NCBI GenBank assembly: GCA_934270345.1
Contig: CAKQPT010000012.1
Location: 1-64,000 of the forward strand
Direction: 5' to 3'
Length of the DNA: 64,000 nucleotides
DNA from: an uncultured Oribacterium sp.
GTDB lineage: Bacteria; Bacillota; Clostridia; Lachnospirales; Lachnospiraceae
A model generated the notes under the pieces. That model was not told the DNA's origin. It saw only the letters and a list, made by a program, of their open reading frames with translations, and searched no databases. Position numbers and translations under genes: made by a program. The first letter of the stretch is position 1; each line of letters opens with the position of its first letter. Below, piece after piece: positions 52,938 through 60,373 of the stretch.

Positions 52938-53548
52938 CAGATAAATACCTTCTCGCCACACTTCGGGCAGATTACAAAGCGCCGTGTCTCTGCAATCTGC
53001 TCCGGCTCAGCTTCCGTGTGCTGCGTCACCGGTGCTGGTGCCGTGTTCTGAATGACAGCAGGCTCGGGCTGATGCTCGACCGTCGTCTTTCTCTCAATGC
53101 TGCTGATCTGAGGCTCGCTGAACACTCCGTAGTTCTCGACCTCTGCGAGTGTGTCCTCGACGGAGGCGTTCAGAGTCTCGAGCAGGTCCTCATCCCATCC
53201 AGGGACATCAATGTCGCCATCGAGTTCCTTGATGATTTCCTCGAATGTGCTCGTGTCGGTCATACCGAGTTCGAAGATCCGGTTGTCCGCAAGCATGAGC
53301 TTCTTTTTGTCATTCTCAGAAAGTCCGGTCATCACATAACAGTCGGCCGTCTCTTTACCAGCACGTTTCAATGCTTCATAGAGACCGTTTCCTGCGAGGA
53401 TGATTCCGGCGTCGTCAACGATGAGAGGTCTGATCTGGCCGAACATATTGACCGACCGGACGTATTCTTTCAACTGTTTTTCCGTATGCCGGCGGATATT
53501 CTTATCCGCAAGCCGGAGTTCCGTGAGCTTCTTTACCGTAACATTCAT
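52937..53548 (-). CDS. ParB-like domain protein with C-terminal zinc ribbon
   Basis: 203 residues from ATG 53548. VKKLTELRLADKNIRRHTEK, MFGQIRPLIVDDAGIILAGN, GLYEALKRAGKETADCYVMT form the ParB/Srx domain usually fused or adjacent to phage DNA methyltransferases; here no methyltransferase follows. A Pro/Glu-rich linker leads to CPKCGEK, half a zinc ribbon. Confidence 0.8.
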   Translation of the reverse strand: MNVTVKKLTELRLADKNIRRHTEKQLKEYVRSVNMFGQIRPLIVDDAGIILAGNGLYEALKRAGKETADCYVMTGLSENDKKKLMLADNRIFELGMTDTSTFEEIIKELDGDIDVPGWDEDLLETLNASVEDTLAEVENYGVFSEPQISSIERKTTVEHQPEPAVIQNTAPAPVTQHTEAEPEQIAETRRFVICPKCGEKVFI

Positions 53549-54516
53549 GCAATCACCGCCTTTCTCTTCTCGACTAAATTCCAGATGAGAGCGAAAGCGA
53601 TTGCACCGCCTACGAAATAGATTCTCACAGATGCCATCAGTGTCCACATTCCCATAACTCCGAGTGGAATGAGGATACCCCAGCCGCCGATCAGCGCCAT
53701 GTTGACCAGCAGGCCGACCTTTTTGCCGAATGCTATATAAATGCTATACATCGAACTCGACAGAGTCGAAACGCCGATGAGCGTGATGAGCACGGCCTTG
53801 ATGAGGTTCAATGTCGGTGAGAACTGAACCCATGCGAGAGGGAATACGATGGCCATATATATTCCAAAGAAAATTCCACCGAGTGTGAATGCCTTTTTGA
53901 CATCGACGCGCTTGGTTCCGTCACCGTTTTTCTCGTTATAGTGAAGAATCTCGAAAAAATACGGATACGTGAACGGCCCCGGCAACAGAAGAACCGCTTT
54001 TACGATTCCCTGATGCATGCTGTTCTGATCAGCAATCATCGAAATGTGATTAAACGCGCCACCGGAGTAAACGGCAGCAGCTGCTGTCACGAATACGGCC
54101 AGCAGATAGACGACAATCCATCCGGCACCATCTGTGAGCACATTTCTGATCATTCCGAATTTCAACAGGATGATAAGAAAAAAGATGGCCAGCGCATAAG
54201 CGAGATATATTCCGAACTTCGCGCCGAGAATCGTATCTGAGAAAACTGTCTGCATTCCGTTCATGGATAACCATGCCTGAAACACACACATGATTCCGCA
54301 GATCCATTTCATGATGCTGGATCCGAAGACTTCTCGAACCTTCGGCAGCTTCATGGCCACCAGTCCGAATACGATGCATGCGATGGTGTTACCGAGCACC
54401 CAGATGATACTAGGAATGATTCCATAGGTCTGAGTCATCGTTACGCCGTTCATCAGCGAACCGATTCCAGCCCAGGATGCCGCAATGCAGGAGCCTCATT
54501 GTGGCCAAGATACCAT
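53545..54516 (-). pseudogene. multi-pass membrane protein gene with in-frame TGA at codon 7
   Basis: A good ribosome site (AAAGGAGGAA) precedes ATG 54516, but the frame reads MVSWPQ-TGA (54498-54496) and then continues GSCIAASWAGIGSLMNGVTM into a long open frame with about ten membrane helices ending at 53545. The residues before the visible internal ATG (54453) look like genuine protein, so the gene is either freshly broken, read through, or restarted internally without a clear ribosome site. It resembles a transporter; family not recognised. Its end overlaps the ParB gene by 4 bases. Confidence 0.7.
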
Positions 54517-54530
54517 TTCCTCCTTTCACA

Positions 54531-54558
54531 TAAAAATAGCGCGGTCCGAAGACTGCGC
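54531..54558 (-). terminator. terminator-like hairpin before the membrane gene
   Basis: Minus-strand GCGCAGTC-TTCG-GACCGCGC (one mismatch) followed by TATTTTT, ending 15 bases before the membrane gene start. Its position inside the late leader suggests attenuation or antitermination. Confidence 0.5.
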
Positions 54559-54630
54559 CTGCTTGATTAGGATTTTTGCAAGTCTAACAATATCACACAG
54601 ATACCGAGTAGTGGGATGGATGGTGAAATA

Positions 54631-54700
54631 CCATGAATAACTATGCATAACTATAAACAACTATAAAGAACTATGAAGAACTATAAAGAACAATGAAAAA
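54631..54700. repeat. seven tandem 10-bp repeats (iterons)
   Basis: Seven units in exact register: CCATGAATAA, CTATGCATAA, CTATAAACAA, CTATAAAGAA, CTATGAAGAA, CTATAAAGAA, CAATGAAAAA. The period equals one helical turn, so all units face the same side. It lies between the early terminator and the late operon, next to the ArpU/RinA-like regulator gene. Confidence 0.9.
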
Positions 54701-54723
54701 CGGAGAGCCATTTCAGCTCTCCG
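54694..54723 (-). terminator. terminator of the early operon
   Basis: Minus-strand CGGAGAGC pairs with GCTCTCCG followed by TTTTT; it overlaps the end of the ArpU/RinA-like gene. Confidence 0.85.
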
Positions 54724-55117
54724 TTTCATGTTCCCACAATCCGAAATACCTCTTCCGGACAGATTCTTTTGTGTTGTACCCACCGAGAATGTCGGCGACC
54801 TCTGACCACGTGTAGCCATACAGAACTCTGAATCTGTAAACGAGTCGAGTGATATCGTCGTCGATAGAGTTTATAAACGCATCGATGCTCGGCCGCTTCC
54901 GGTCTGCCTCTGCCTTCTCCGTGTCGAGTCTGGCCTCAAGGTCTGCGATCTCAATGGCAAGGCATCCGGTCCGATCTGAGATTCCTGACCCATGTGGAAG
55001 ACCGTCCATGTTTGGTGAACCAACATTCATGTTCTGTCGGAGGTTCGCGATCTGCCTCTCCTTGACGATGATTCGTTTTGCGAGAAGATTGTAATCATTC
55101 AATTCGTCTAGTGTCAT
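54713..55117 (-). CDS. ArpU/RinA-like phage late transcription regulator (DUF1492 type)
   Basis: 134 residues. N-terminal coiled coil (LLAKRIIVKERQIANLRQNM; LAIEIADLEARLDTEKAEAD) and C-terminal sigma-4-like HTH (LVYRFRVLYGYTWSEVADIL, GGYNTKESVRKRYF). Such proteins switch on late genes in Firmicute phages. It is the last early gene and lies directly before the iterons and the late operon. ATG 55117 with TGAGGT. Confidence 0.8.
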   Translation of the reverse strand: MTLDELNDYNLLAKRIIVKERQIANLRQNMNVGSPNMDGLPHGSGISDRTGCLAIEIADLEARLDTEKAEADRKRPSIDAFINSIDDDITRLVYRFRVLYGYTWSEVADILGGYNTKESVRKRYFGLWEHETES

Positions 55118-55198
55118 GCAGGACCTCACAATTCATTCCATAGCCATACCATCAATAGAATCATCACGATTACTGGCAATAGTGCTATTATCTCACAA

Positions 55199-55378
55199 TC
55201 ATTCATTTTCTGAAACCGTATACAGGACGTGTCCATGAAACATAATGGATTTCCCTGGCTTTCTCGGCCGTGCCAGATTCCTCATGACCGATTCTGTAAC
55301 ATGGTACCACTCATAGGCGAATTGCTCGCCCCACTCGAGACCGATATGGCTGTTCGGTTCATTCCTTCTGTCACGCAT
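55199..55378 (-). CDS. small phage protein
   Basis: 59 residues from ATG 55378 (MRDRRNEPNSHIGLEWGEQF, AYEWYHVTESVMRNLARPRK). Tight packing with its neighbours and a GGTGAT ribosome site support it. Function unknown. Confidence 0.55.
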   Translation of the reverse strand: MRDRRNEPNSHIGLEWGEQFAYEWYHVTESVMRNLARPRKPGKSIMFHGHVLYTVSENE

Positions 55379-55383
55379 GACTA

Positions 55384-55557
55384 TCACCTGAACCGATAGA
55401 AGAGCGGACCCCAATGCCGTTTCTTCCGGTCGTTGTTGATATCCCGGATGCAGGCCTTCAAGCGTCCGATCTCGTCCGGAGCGAAGCTGCTTCCGACGAT
55501 CACGAATGTCTCCGTACGGTGTAGCCTGTCCCTTTGCTTTCTGTGCTGATTATCCAT
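55384..55557 (-). CDS. small basic phage protein
   Basis: 57 residues: MDNQHRKQRDRLHRTETFVI, VGSSFAPDEIGRLKACIRDI, NNDRKKRHWGPLFYRFR. GGAGCAAT precedes ATG and it fills the gap between two neighbours with near-zero spacing. Function unknown. Confidence 0.6.
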   Translation of the reverse strand: MDNQHRKQRDRLHRTETFVIVGSSFAPDEIGRLKACIRDINNDRKKRHWGPLFYRFR

Positions 55558-55565
55558 ATTGCTCC

Positions 55566-55901
55566 TTACTGAATCTGCAGGTCGATTCCCAGCTCGTCCA
55601 TGGCCATCTTCCGAAAGTCTGCGGATTTAAGCTCGCCATTCTGCCAGTGCTCGAGCCGATCGTCAATATTCTTATAGACTCTCAATACTCTGGTGGCTCC
55701 GAATCCGTATTCCTCCTTCAGTGCCAGGCCGATCAGATAGTACATGGCGCTGACCAGATCATGAGTATCTTTGTCGACCGCTCGGTTATGCAGCTGCTCG
55801 TATACCTCAGATGAGGCGCGCTTGATCTCGGCCATTGGGTCCTTATCCTTTAGGAGCTTGCGCTCCATGGCCCTCCGGTATTTTCTACTTAGGCTCATCA
55901 T
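55566..55901 (-). CDS. small helical phage protein
   Basis: 111 residues from ATG 55901 with AAGGAGG: MMSLSRKYRRAMERKLLKDK, HDLVSAMYYLIGLALKEEYG. Helical and charged; resembles unnamed proteins of clostridial phage early regions. Confidence 0.6.
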   Translation of the reverse strand: MMSLSRKYRRAMERKLLKDKDPMAEIKRASSEVYEQLHNRAVDKDTHDLVSAMYYLIGLALKEEYGFGATRVLRVYKNIDDRLEHWQNGELKSADFRKMAMDELGIDLQIQ

Positions 55902-56109
55902 CTGCCTCCTTATCAAGCCATTTCGTGATTCCGTCAACACAGTGCCGATCTGTTACACTATGCTCCGTATGAAATATGTCGTAATATTCCAAACCATTGC
56001 AATAATCACTCCTGATGCAGCAATAGCAGGAGAATTGCTGTTCGTGAATCAGCTTCGCAAGCGCCTCTTTGCTCTCACAGGCGTTTTTGACTTTTTCAAA
56101 TATTGTCAT
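55885..56109 (-). CDS. small Cys-rich phage protein
   Basis: 74 residues from ATG 56109 with GAAGGAAAA. MTIFEKVKNACESKEALAKL and QQFSCYCCIRSDYCNGLEYY look like a paralogue of the next upstream gene (MTNFEKIKGMDSYDMATFMK). Cysteines could bind zinc. Confidence 0.6.
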   Translation of the reverse strand: MTIFEKVKNACESKEALAKLIHEQQFSCYCCIRSDYCNGLEYYDIFHTEHSVTDRHCVDGITKWLDKEADDEPK

Positions 56110-56120
56110 AGCTTTTCCTT

Positions 56121-56312
56121 CTACCAATTTCGTTCGTCTATCTCCTGCATCAGCCATTTATGATGTCCTAAAGCACAAATCTCCAAATCATTGTTGCACT
56201 TTTTATATGTGTCGCTAAAACCACAATGTTCACATTGATTCACGCTAAAATCCTTCATAAACGTAGCCATGTCATAGGAATCCATACCCTTGATTTTTTC
56301 AAAATTGGTCAT
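56121..56312 (-). CDS. small zinc-binding phage protein
   Basis: 63 residues. MTNFEKIKGMDSYDMATFMK, CEHCGFSDTYKKCNN with four Cys, and HHKWLMQEIDE; it shares its layout with the preceding downstream gene (56109). Likely a small zinc protein of unknown role. Confidence 0.6.
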   Translation of the reverse strand: MTNFEKIKGMDSYDMATFMKDFSVNQCEHCGFSDTYKKCNNDLEICALGHHKWLMQEIDERNW

Positions 56313-56569
56313 TCGTCCACCTTCTTCTCTACCAGCTCGTATTTATCAGCATCGAAAAATACAAGCCTGGCATTTATCTCGCCACCTTTGAATGAATAAC
56401 CAGCCAATCCACGTTCGGTGAATTCCGCTTTGCATTGTAAGTGATTCGCAACAGCATTAACCGCCTCGACTGTGGCCTCGATTTTACCGGATCCCATGGT
56501 ATTATCTTTTAGCTTTTTCGCTATGTAAATGTTGCCAAGTATACCGCAAAGAACATGTAAGTCCTTCAT
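56309..56569 (-). CDS. small phage protein
   Basis: 86 residues (MKDLHVLCGILGNIYIAKKL, ATVEAVNAVANHLQCKAEFT, GGEINARLVFFDADKYELVE). Overlaps the next gene by 4 bases (ATGA). Function unknown. Confidence 0.6.
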   Translation of the reverse strand: MKDLHVLCGILGNIYIAKKLKDNTMGSGKIEATVEAVNAVANHLQCKAEFTERGLAGYSFKGGEINARLVFFDADKYELVEKKVDE

Positions 56570-56596
56570 TTTTTACCTCCTGCCATTTTGGTGGTG

Positions 56597-56800
56597 TCAA
56601 CAAATTGGTTTTGACTCCTTGAATGCGTTAGCCAACATTTGAGCTACATAGCTGTCGAGAGTGCATGTGATATCGCCCAAGAAGTATCCATATGCTTCTC
56701 CGAAATGGGCACCCGTATATACTCTTTCGAAAAATTTACCTAACTTATCCTTCTGGTAGTCATCCTCAAGTTCCTTTGGAATCTCTAACTGTATAATCAT
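56597..56800 (-). CDS. small phage protein
   Basis: 67 residues from ATG 56800 with GGCGGAAGG (MIIQLEIPKELEDDYQKDKL, CTLDSYVAQMLANAFKESKP). The longer frame upstream overlaps the next gene and is rejected. Function unknown. Confidence 0.6.
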   Translation of the reverse strand: MIIQLEIPKELEDDYQKDKLGKFFERVYTGAHFGEAYGYFLGDITCTLDSYVAQMLANAFKESKPIC

Positions 56801-56988
56801 CCTTCCGCCACCTTTGCTGGTGCCCGGAATCGTGGGTCCGGGCACAAACTCGTGTACATATATGGTGGCCGGCGGCCGATCTCGTCGGCCATCGGGCTCA
56901 CCAGACAAAACTCTATATCGGATGTCGACAGCTTCATGATGTAGTTCTTGACCTTGTCGGCATCCTTTGCCTTCTTTGACTTTGCCAT
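56797..56988 (-). CDS. small phage protein
   Basis: 63 residues, basic N-terminus (MAKSKKAKDADKVKNYIMKL). Overlaps the downstream gene by 4 bases. Function unknown. Confidence 0.5.
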   Translation of the reverse strand: MAKSKKAKDADKVKNYIMKLSTSDIEFCLVSPMADEIGRRPPYMYTSLCPDPRFRAPAKVAEG

Positions 56989-56993
56989 TGCCT

Positions 56994-57266
56994 TTATCCT
57001 TTCGCCTTAAACTCAGCCCAGCGCTGCTCGAAGCGCTTCCGCTTCTCCTCGATCTGATTCCAGTTAACATCTAGGTTGAGCTCCTTCGAGCACTGAACGA
57101 CATCGCTCCATTCCTCGCGGAGAGATGATCGAACTTCCTTCTCTGTCTTTGGCGTCGGATTCTCGCATCGCAACACTCTGGCCAGCTTCAGGACCTCATG
57201 AGCACACTCCACAAGCTCCTCGGCCAGCATCTCGAGCATTGCCGGCTCGCCTATCTCATTAATCAT
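56994..57266 (-). CDS. MazG-like nucleotide pyrophosphohydrolase family protein
   Basis: 90 residues from ATG 57266. MLAEELVECAHEVLKLARVL gives the first EExxE-type helix and LREEWSDVVQCSKELNLDVN the second acidic motif (EEWxD), matching the all-alpha MazG-like proteins of clostridial phages. Probably hydrolyses NTPs. Confidence 0.75.
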   Translation of the reverse strand: MINEIGEPAMLEMLAEELVECAHEVLKLARVLRCENPTPKTEKEVRSSLREEWSDVVQCSKELNLDVNWNQIEEKRKRFEQRWAEFKAKG

Positions 57267-57492
57267 TCGATGCCTCCTCATCCAGACAGATATCCTCGAT
57301 GACAGCTCTAATCTCAAGAATATATAGGTACTGGCCCATAACACTCGCCTGTTTTCTCAGCAGATCAACAGGACATGAGAGCTGAAAGTCAAGCTTTCCG
57401 GCATCGTACCGAACCAGCATTGTATGCAGCTTGTCGTACTTCTTCTTTAACTCTCTATACTCATCAATCATTCTCAACTTGTATGCTTCCAT
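57259..57492 (-). CDS. small phage protein
   Basis: 77 residues (MEAYKLRMIDEYRELKKKYD, KLHTMLVRYDAGKLDFQLSC, LLRKQASVMGQYLYILEIRA), resembling helical proteins of unknown function common in Firmicute phages. It overlaps the MazG-like gene. Confidence 0.65.
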   Translation of the reverse strand: MEAYKLRMIDEYRELKKKYDKLHTMLVRYDAGKLDFQLSCPVDLLRKQASVMGQYLYILEIRAVIEDICLDEEASND

Positions 57493-58090
57493 TGTTTTCC
57501 CCTTTCGTATCGTGTGCCGTCAAATCCCTAACTCCGCATCTCCACCTCTGGAATGAATCCTTCCCTTCGGTTTTGAACCATTCCATAAATTCATCAGCAT
57601 CAGACTTTTCAAAAACAAATTCACACTTACAGACTCCTGGAACCGGCGATATATTCAACGGAACGGCGAATGTGTCCCCGATTCTCTCGATCTTCGGCAC
57701 CGGCTCTGCACCGACCTGCATCGGTTCGCTACTACATGTAGACCACTGCGGTCTGTTCTCCATATCAAGCCACTGCTGATGTCTGATGGCCAGATAGATG
57801 GTCTCAAGCTCCCTGACATCCATCGATTTCGTGTTGATGCGATGCGAATTGAAGCCACATCCACCCATTATTCCATCGATGATAGGTCTGATCGTGTCTC
57901 TGACAGAGATAAACCTCCCAAACTCAAGCTTTCCATCCTCGGTCGATGTGTCAAACTTGACCTTGTTTCCCATGCTGGCAAGCCATTCAGCCAAATCATC
58001 ACTCTGGCCCATGCCAGTGCGCATCATCATATTGATTGCCTTAAGGACCAGTTCAAGCTGGCCATTTGTCAATTCAATTTGGTATTTCAT
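57464..58090 (-). CDS. phage protein of unknown function
   Basis: 208 residues (MKYQIELTNGQLELVLKAIN, MMMRTGMGQSDDLAEWLASM). The C-terminal FEKSDADEFMEWFKTEGKDS FQRW pattern is echoed by the next gene (FEDKETLDDFGEWLMSGGGN EAFESW), so the two appear related by duplication. No family known. Confidence 0.6.
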   Translation of the reverse strand: MKYQIELTNGQLELVLKAINMMMRTGMGQSDDLAEWLASMGNKVKFDTSTEDGKLEFGRFISVRDTIRPIIDGIMGGCGFNSHRINTKSMDVRELETIYLAIRHQQWLDMENRPQWSTCSSEPMQVGAEPVPKIERIGDTFAVPLNISPVPGVCKCEFVFEKSDADEFMEWFKTEGKDSFQRWRCGVRDLTAHDTKGENNGSIQVEND

Positions 58091-58290
58091 TTTTCCTCCT
58101 TGGCAGATTTTCGCATTTCTCTCCAGCTTTCAAACGCCTCATTGCCTCCGCCACTCATCAGCCACTCGCCGAAGTCGTCCAGAGTCTCCTTATCTTCGAA
58201 ATGAATTGTGAAATCCAGCGAAGCATCATACTCTCTGAACACTCCATCATTGCCGGCGCAGAACATGTGGCCATCAACATAGTTATCCAT
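58087..58290 (-). CDS. small phage protein
   Basis: 67 residues. DASLDFTIHFEDKETLDDFG and EAFESWREMRKS parallel the C-terminus of the preceding gene at 57464. Overlaps neighbours by 4 and 8 bases. Confidence 0.6.
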   Translation of the reverse strand: MDNYVDGHMFCAGNDGVFREYDASLDFTIHFEDKETLDDFGEWLMSGGGNEAFESWREMRKSAKEEK

Positions 58291-58612
58291 TGTCTGTCTC
58301 CTCCATCGCTTCGGCTGGCGTCTGTTCCGGTTTGAGGTTGTAGCTCCGTTTCACAGCACATCCGCAGTTCCAGCAGTACTTATCAACTATGTCATGAAGG
58401 CCAGCGCCACAGTTTCCACACTTGTAATAGTCATATGCAACACGCTTGCCGCGGTAGAGCTTAGGCGGCACACCCTTATTCAGCATCAACGTATACTTCA
58501 CACGATTTGAGAACCGGGCGAAGAGTCTTTCCTCCTCGCCTTTCAGTTCACCAACCATGGAAGGCAGCTTGTTCTCGAGATAGTCAATAGCATCTTTATT
58601 TCCAATCATCAT
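58283..58612 (-). CDS. zinc-ribbon phage protein
   Basis: 109 residues. CGNCGAGLHDIVDKYCWNCG is a clear four-Cys zinc ribbon in the C-terminal half; the N-terminus is helical (MMIGNKDAIDYLENKLPSMV). Widespread in Firmicute phage early regions. Confidence 0.65.
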   Translation of the reverse strand: MMIGNKDAIDYLENKLPSMVGELKGEEERLFARFSNRVKYTLMLNKGVPPKLYRGKRVAYDYYKCGNCGAGLHDIVDKYCWNCGCAVKRSYNLKPEQTPAEAMEETDNG

Positions 58613-58911
58613 GGCTTCTTTTTCTCCTTCTCAGATTTCATGAACGATAACGCAGCGATTGAAATGTCATACGCTCTGTAGATAATCGGATCTCCGAAAT
58701 TGTCCATCGATTGAACCACCATGATCTCCATGGCCTTATCTATGGAGCGCACGGATATCGGCTCGAAATAATAATCCGGATCCGGCGCATCTCTGAATAC
58801 GTAGGTCGGCTTTTGTCGGCCGGCATTTCTATCTGCAACAATGACCGCCGTCGTTATCGTCCCGACGGCAACCCCAAACAGAACACTGAAAACACATACA
58901 ATCGCAATCAT
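58609..58911 (-). CDS. small single-helix membrane protein
   Basis: 100 residues from ATG 58911. MIAIVCVFSVLFGVAVGTIT followed by TAVIVAD is one membrane helix; the rest is soluble (EPISVRSIDKAMEIMVVQSM). Function unknown. Confidence 0.6.
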   Translation of the reverse strand: MIAIVCVFSVLFGVAVGTITTAVIVADRNAGRQKPTYVFRDAPDPDYYFEPISVRSIDKAMEIMVVQSMDNFGDPIIYRAYDISIAALSFMKSEKEKKKP

Positions 58912-59321
58912 GCATCCCTCCAAATTATTTTCCGTCGCCCTGGATTCACTCGACCGAACCGGACCATTCGGAGCGTGTCTCGGCTATAGCTCTTCATGCA
59001 ATACTCGCGGATCGTGACCGTCTTCGCTCCTCCTAAGAGACAATCAATAGGGTTGATGGTGTAGTTCTTGTCTCTGTACCGGCCTTCGCTCAACGTGACT
59101 GAAACCGGACCGATCGTCTCGAACTCTATGCATACATCCATACACACGACGCCGTTCACGTACGGTATCCGCTCCTCTGGTGGTACAGAGTCATCGAAAA
59201 AGCAAAATCCATTTGACGATGATGCCTGCCCCCGTAGCCGCCAATCTGTGTCGTTGTGGAGCGTGAGGCCGAGAGAGTAGGCAAGCATCTCATCGAGGCT
59301 CATGAATCTATACAGTTTCAT
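58908..59321 (-). CDS. phage protein of unknown function
   Basis: 137 residues (MKLYRFMSLDEMLAYSLGLT, GFCFFDDSVPPEERIPYVNG, EFETIGPVSVTLSEGRYRDK). The start fold resembles ADP-ribosyltransferase-like phage proteins only vaguely, so no function is assigned. Overlaps both neighbours by 4 bases. Confidence 0.6.
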   Translation of the reverse strand: MKLYRFMSLDEMLAYSLGLTLHNDTDWRLRGQASSSNGFCFFDDSVPPEERIPYVNGVVCMDVCIEFETIGPVSVTLSEGRYRDKNYTINPIDCLLGGAKTVTIREYCMKSYSRDTLRMVRFGRVNPGRRKIIWRDA

Positions 59322-59536
59322 TTCTCCTCCGTCATATCTGCATACTCGAGTTCTTTATCCTCGGCGGTGAGAAGGCTCTCCTCATCGACCTGATAACTGA
59401 GCTCGTCATACATTGCATCCTTCACACAATCCTCTGAACACAGATTGTGCTCGTTCCATCTGTAGTAATCATCGCCGGCCGAAATGGTCTGGCCACACTG
59501 GTCGCACACAATCGGCTCGTCATCCTCAAACTTCAT
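59318..59536 (-). CDS. small zinc-finger phage protein
   Basis: 72 residues. CDQCGQTISAGDDYYRWNEH NLCSEDC gives four Cys in a LIM-like layout, with an acidic C-terminus. Possibly a host-transcription or nuclease modulator; unproven. Confidence 0.65.
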   Translation of the reverse strand: MKFEDDEPIVCDQCGQTISAGDDYYRWNEHNLCSEDCVKDAMYDELSYQVDEESLLTAEDKELEYADMTEEK

Positions 59537-59693
59537 ACATCCTCCTTCTTTTCACTATTGGCTCCCACGAGAGTTCCTGCCCACACCCCGTGCACCTCTC
59601 TGAGAGATACACGAGGCGCTTGCCACAGGAAGGGCAGATGCAGCTTGCGAAGTGTCTGCCAGGAGCGACCGAAATCTTTATCCTTGTTTTCAC
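59526..59693 (-). CDS. small zinc-ribbon phage protein
   Basis: 55 residues from GTG 59693 with AAAGGAAG upstream; a TTG at 59714 is also possible. CICPSCGKRLVYLSERCTGC GQE is a zinc ribbon. Upstream lies the palindrome AGTTGTT-C-AACAACT (59723-59737). Confidence 0.55.
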   Translation of the reverse strand: MKTRIKISVAPGRHFASCICPSCGKRLVYLSERCTGCGQELSWEPIVKRRRMYEV

Positions 59694-59766
59694 AGCTTCC
59701 TTTCGTTTGAACAACTAGCCTCAGTTGTTCAACAACTAGATTTTTTGATACCACAACCGATATATG

Positions 59767-60033
59767 TTATTTTTTGTTACATTTTCTGAATCTATCGGCC
59801 TTTTTACAGGTGGCGAAGTGGCTGATGTAGCCGTAACTAGGCTCGCCGTCACCGGTGAACTCTCCGGCAACGATATTCCCGTCCGGCGTCACGATTCTCT
59901 CGTGGCCGCCTTCCTTCGGCCAGAAGTCTCTGATCAGAGGATTGCACGGCATCTGCTTGCCGGCTTTCGTTTTGATGAACACGATCTGCTGGCCACAGGC
60001 TCTGCAGAATCCGAAGTTATTCACTGATTTCAT
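59767..60033 (-). CDS. zinc-binding phage protein
   Basis: 88 residues. CRACGQQIVFIKTKAGKQMP C plus PDGNIVAGEFTGDGEPSYGY and ISHFATCKKADRFR, a common small protein of Firmicute phages. Function unknown. Confidence 0.7.
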   Translation of the reverse strand: MKSVNNFGFCRACGQQIVFIKTKAGKQMPCNPLIRDFWPKEGGHERIVTPDGNIVAGEFTGDGEPSYGYISHFATCKKADRFRKCNKK

Positions 60034-60373
60034 CGCATCTCCTCCAGATATGCATCACATTCTCGATGCGTCCTTTGAATCCGTGGAAGTATTCCGTCTC
60101 CTTTGGGAAAATCTGAAACGCCTCCTCGTCATCCTTGAAGCACAGACGCTTCAGCTCGACCATTTCCTCCCATGTCGGAGTACGCTTTTTCAGAAGACGA
60201 ACACTCACATGGTCCATGCGCTCGTTCCCATCCTTCTCGGCGTAAGAGATAATCACGGTGGAATTCACGCCGGTGGTGAACTGATAGCAGAATGACCACA
60301 TGTACTTCATTCCCAACATCGGTTTAAAGTTTGACACCCTTGGCTTTCTGCTGATTTCTTCAATCGTCCGCAT
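60017..60373 (-). CDS. phage protein, DUF7694-like
   Basis: 118 residues from ATG 60373. DHVSVRLLKKRTPTWEEMVE, LKRLCFKDDEEAFQIFPKET and a final IENVMHIWR fit a phage family that usually ends in a conserved His-x-Trp. Overlaps the ParB-like gene by 14 bases. Confidence 0.65.
   Translation of the reverse strand: MRTIEEISRKPRVSNFKPMLGMKYMWSFCYQFTTGVNSTVIISYAEKDGNERMDHVSVRLLKKRTPTWEEMVELKRLCFKDDEEAFQIFPKETEYFHGFKGRIENVMHIWRRCDEISE

Noticed and set aside
54496..54498. TGA as selenocysteine or reassigned codon
   Set aside because: No selenocysteine-type hairpin is evident after the codon, and TGA acts as the stop of many other genes in the window.
54631..54700. CRISPR array
   Set aside because: Units are 10 bp with no spacers; this is an iteron array. 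No CRISPR-like array or cas gene was seen anywhere in the window.
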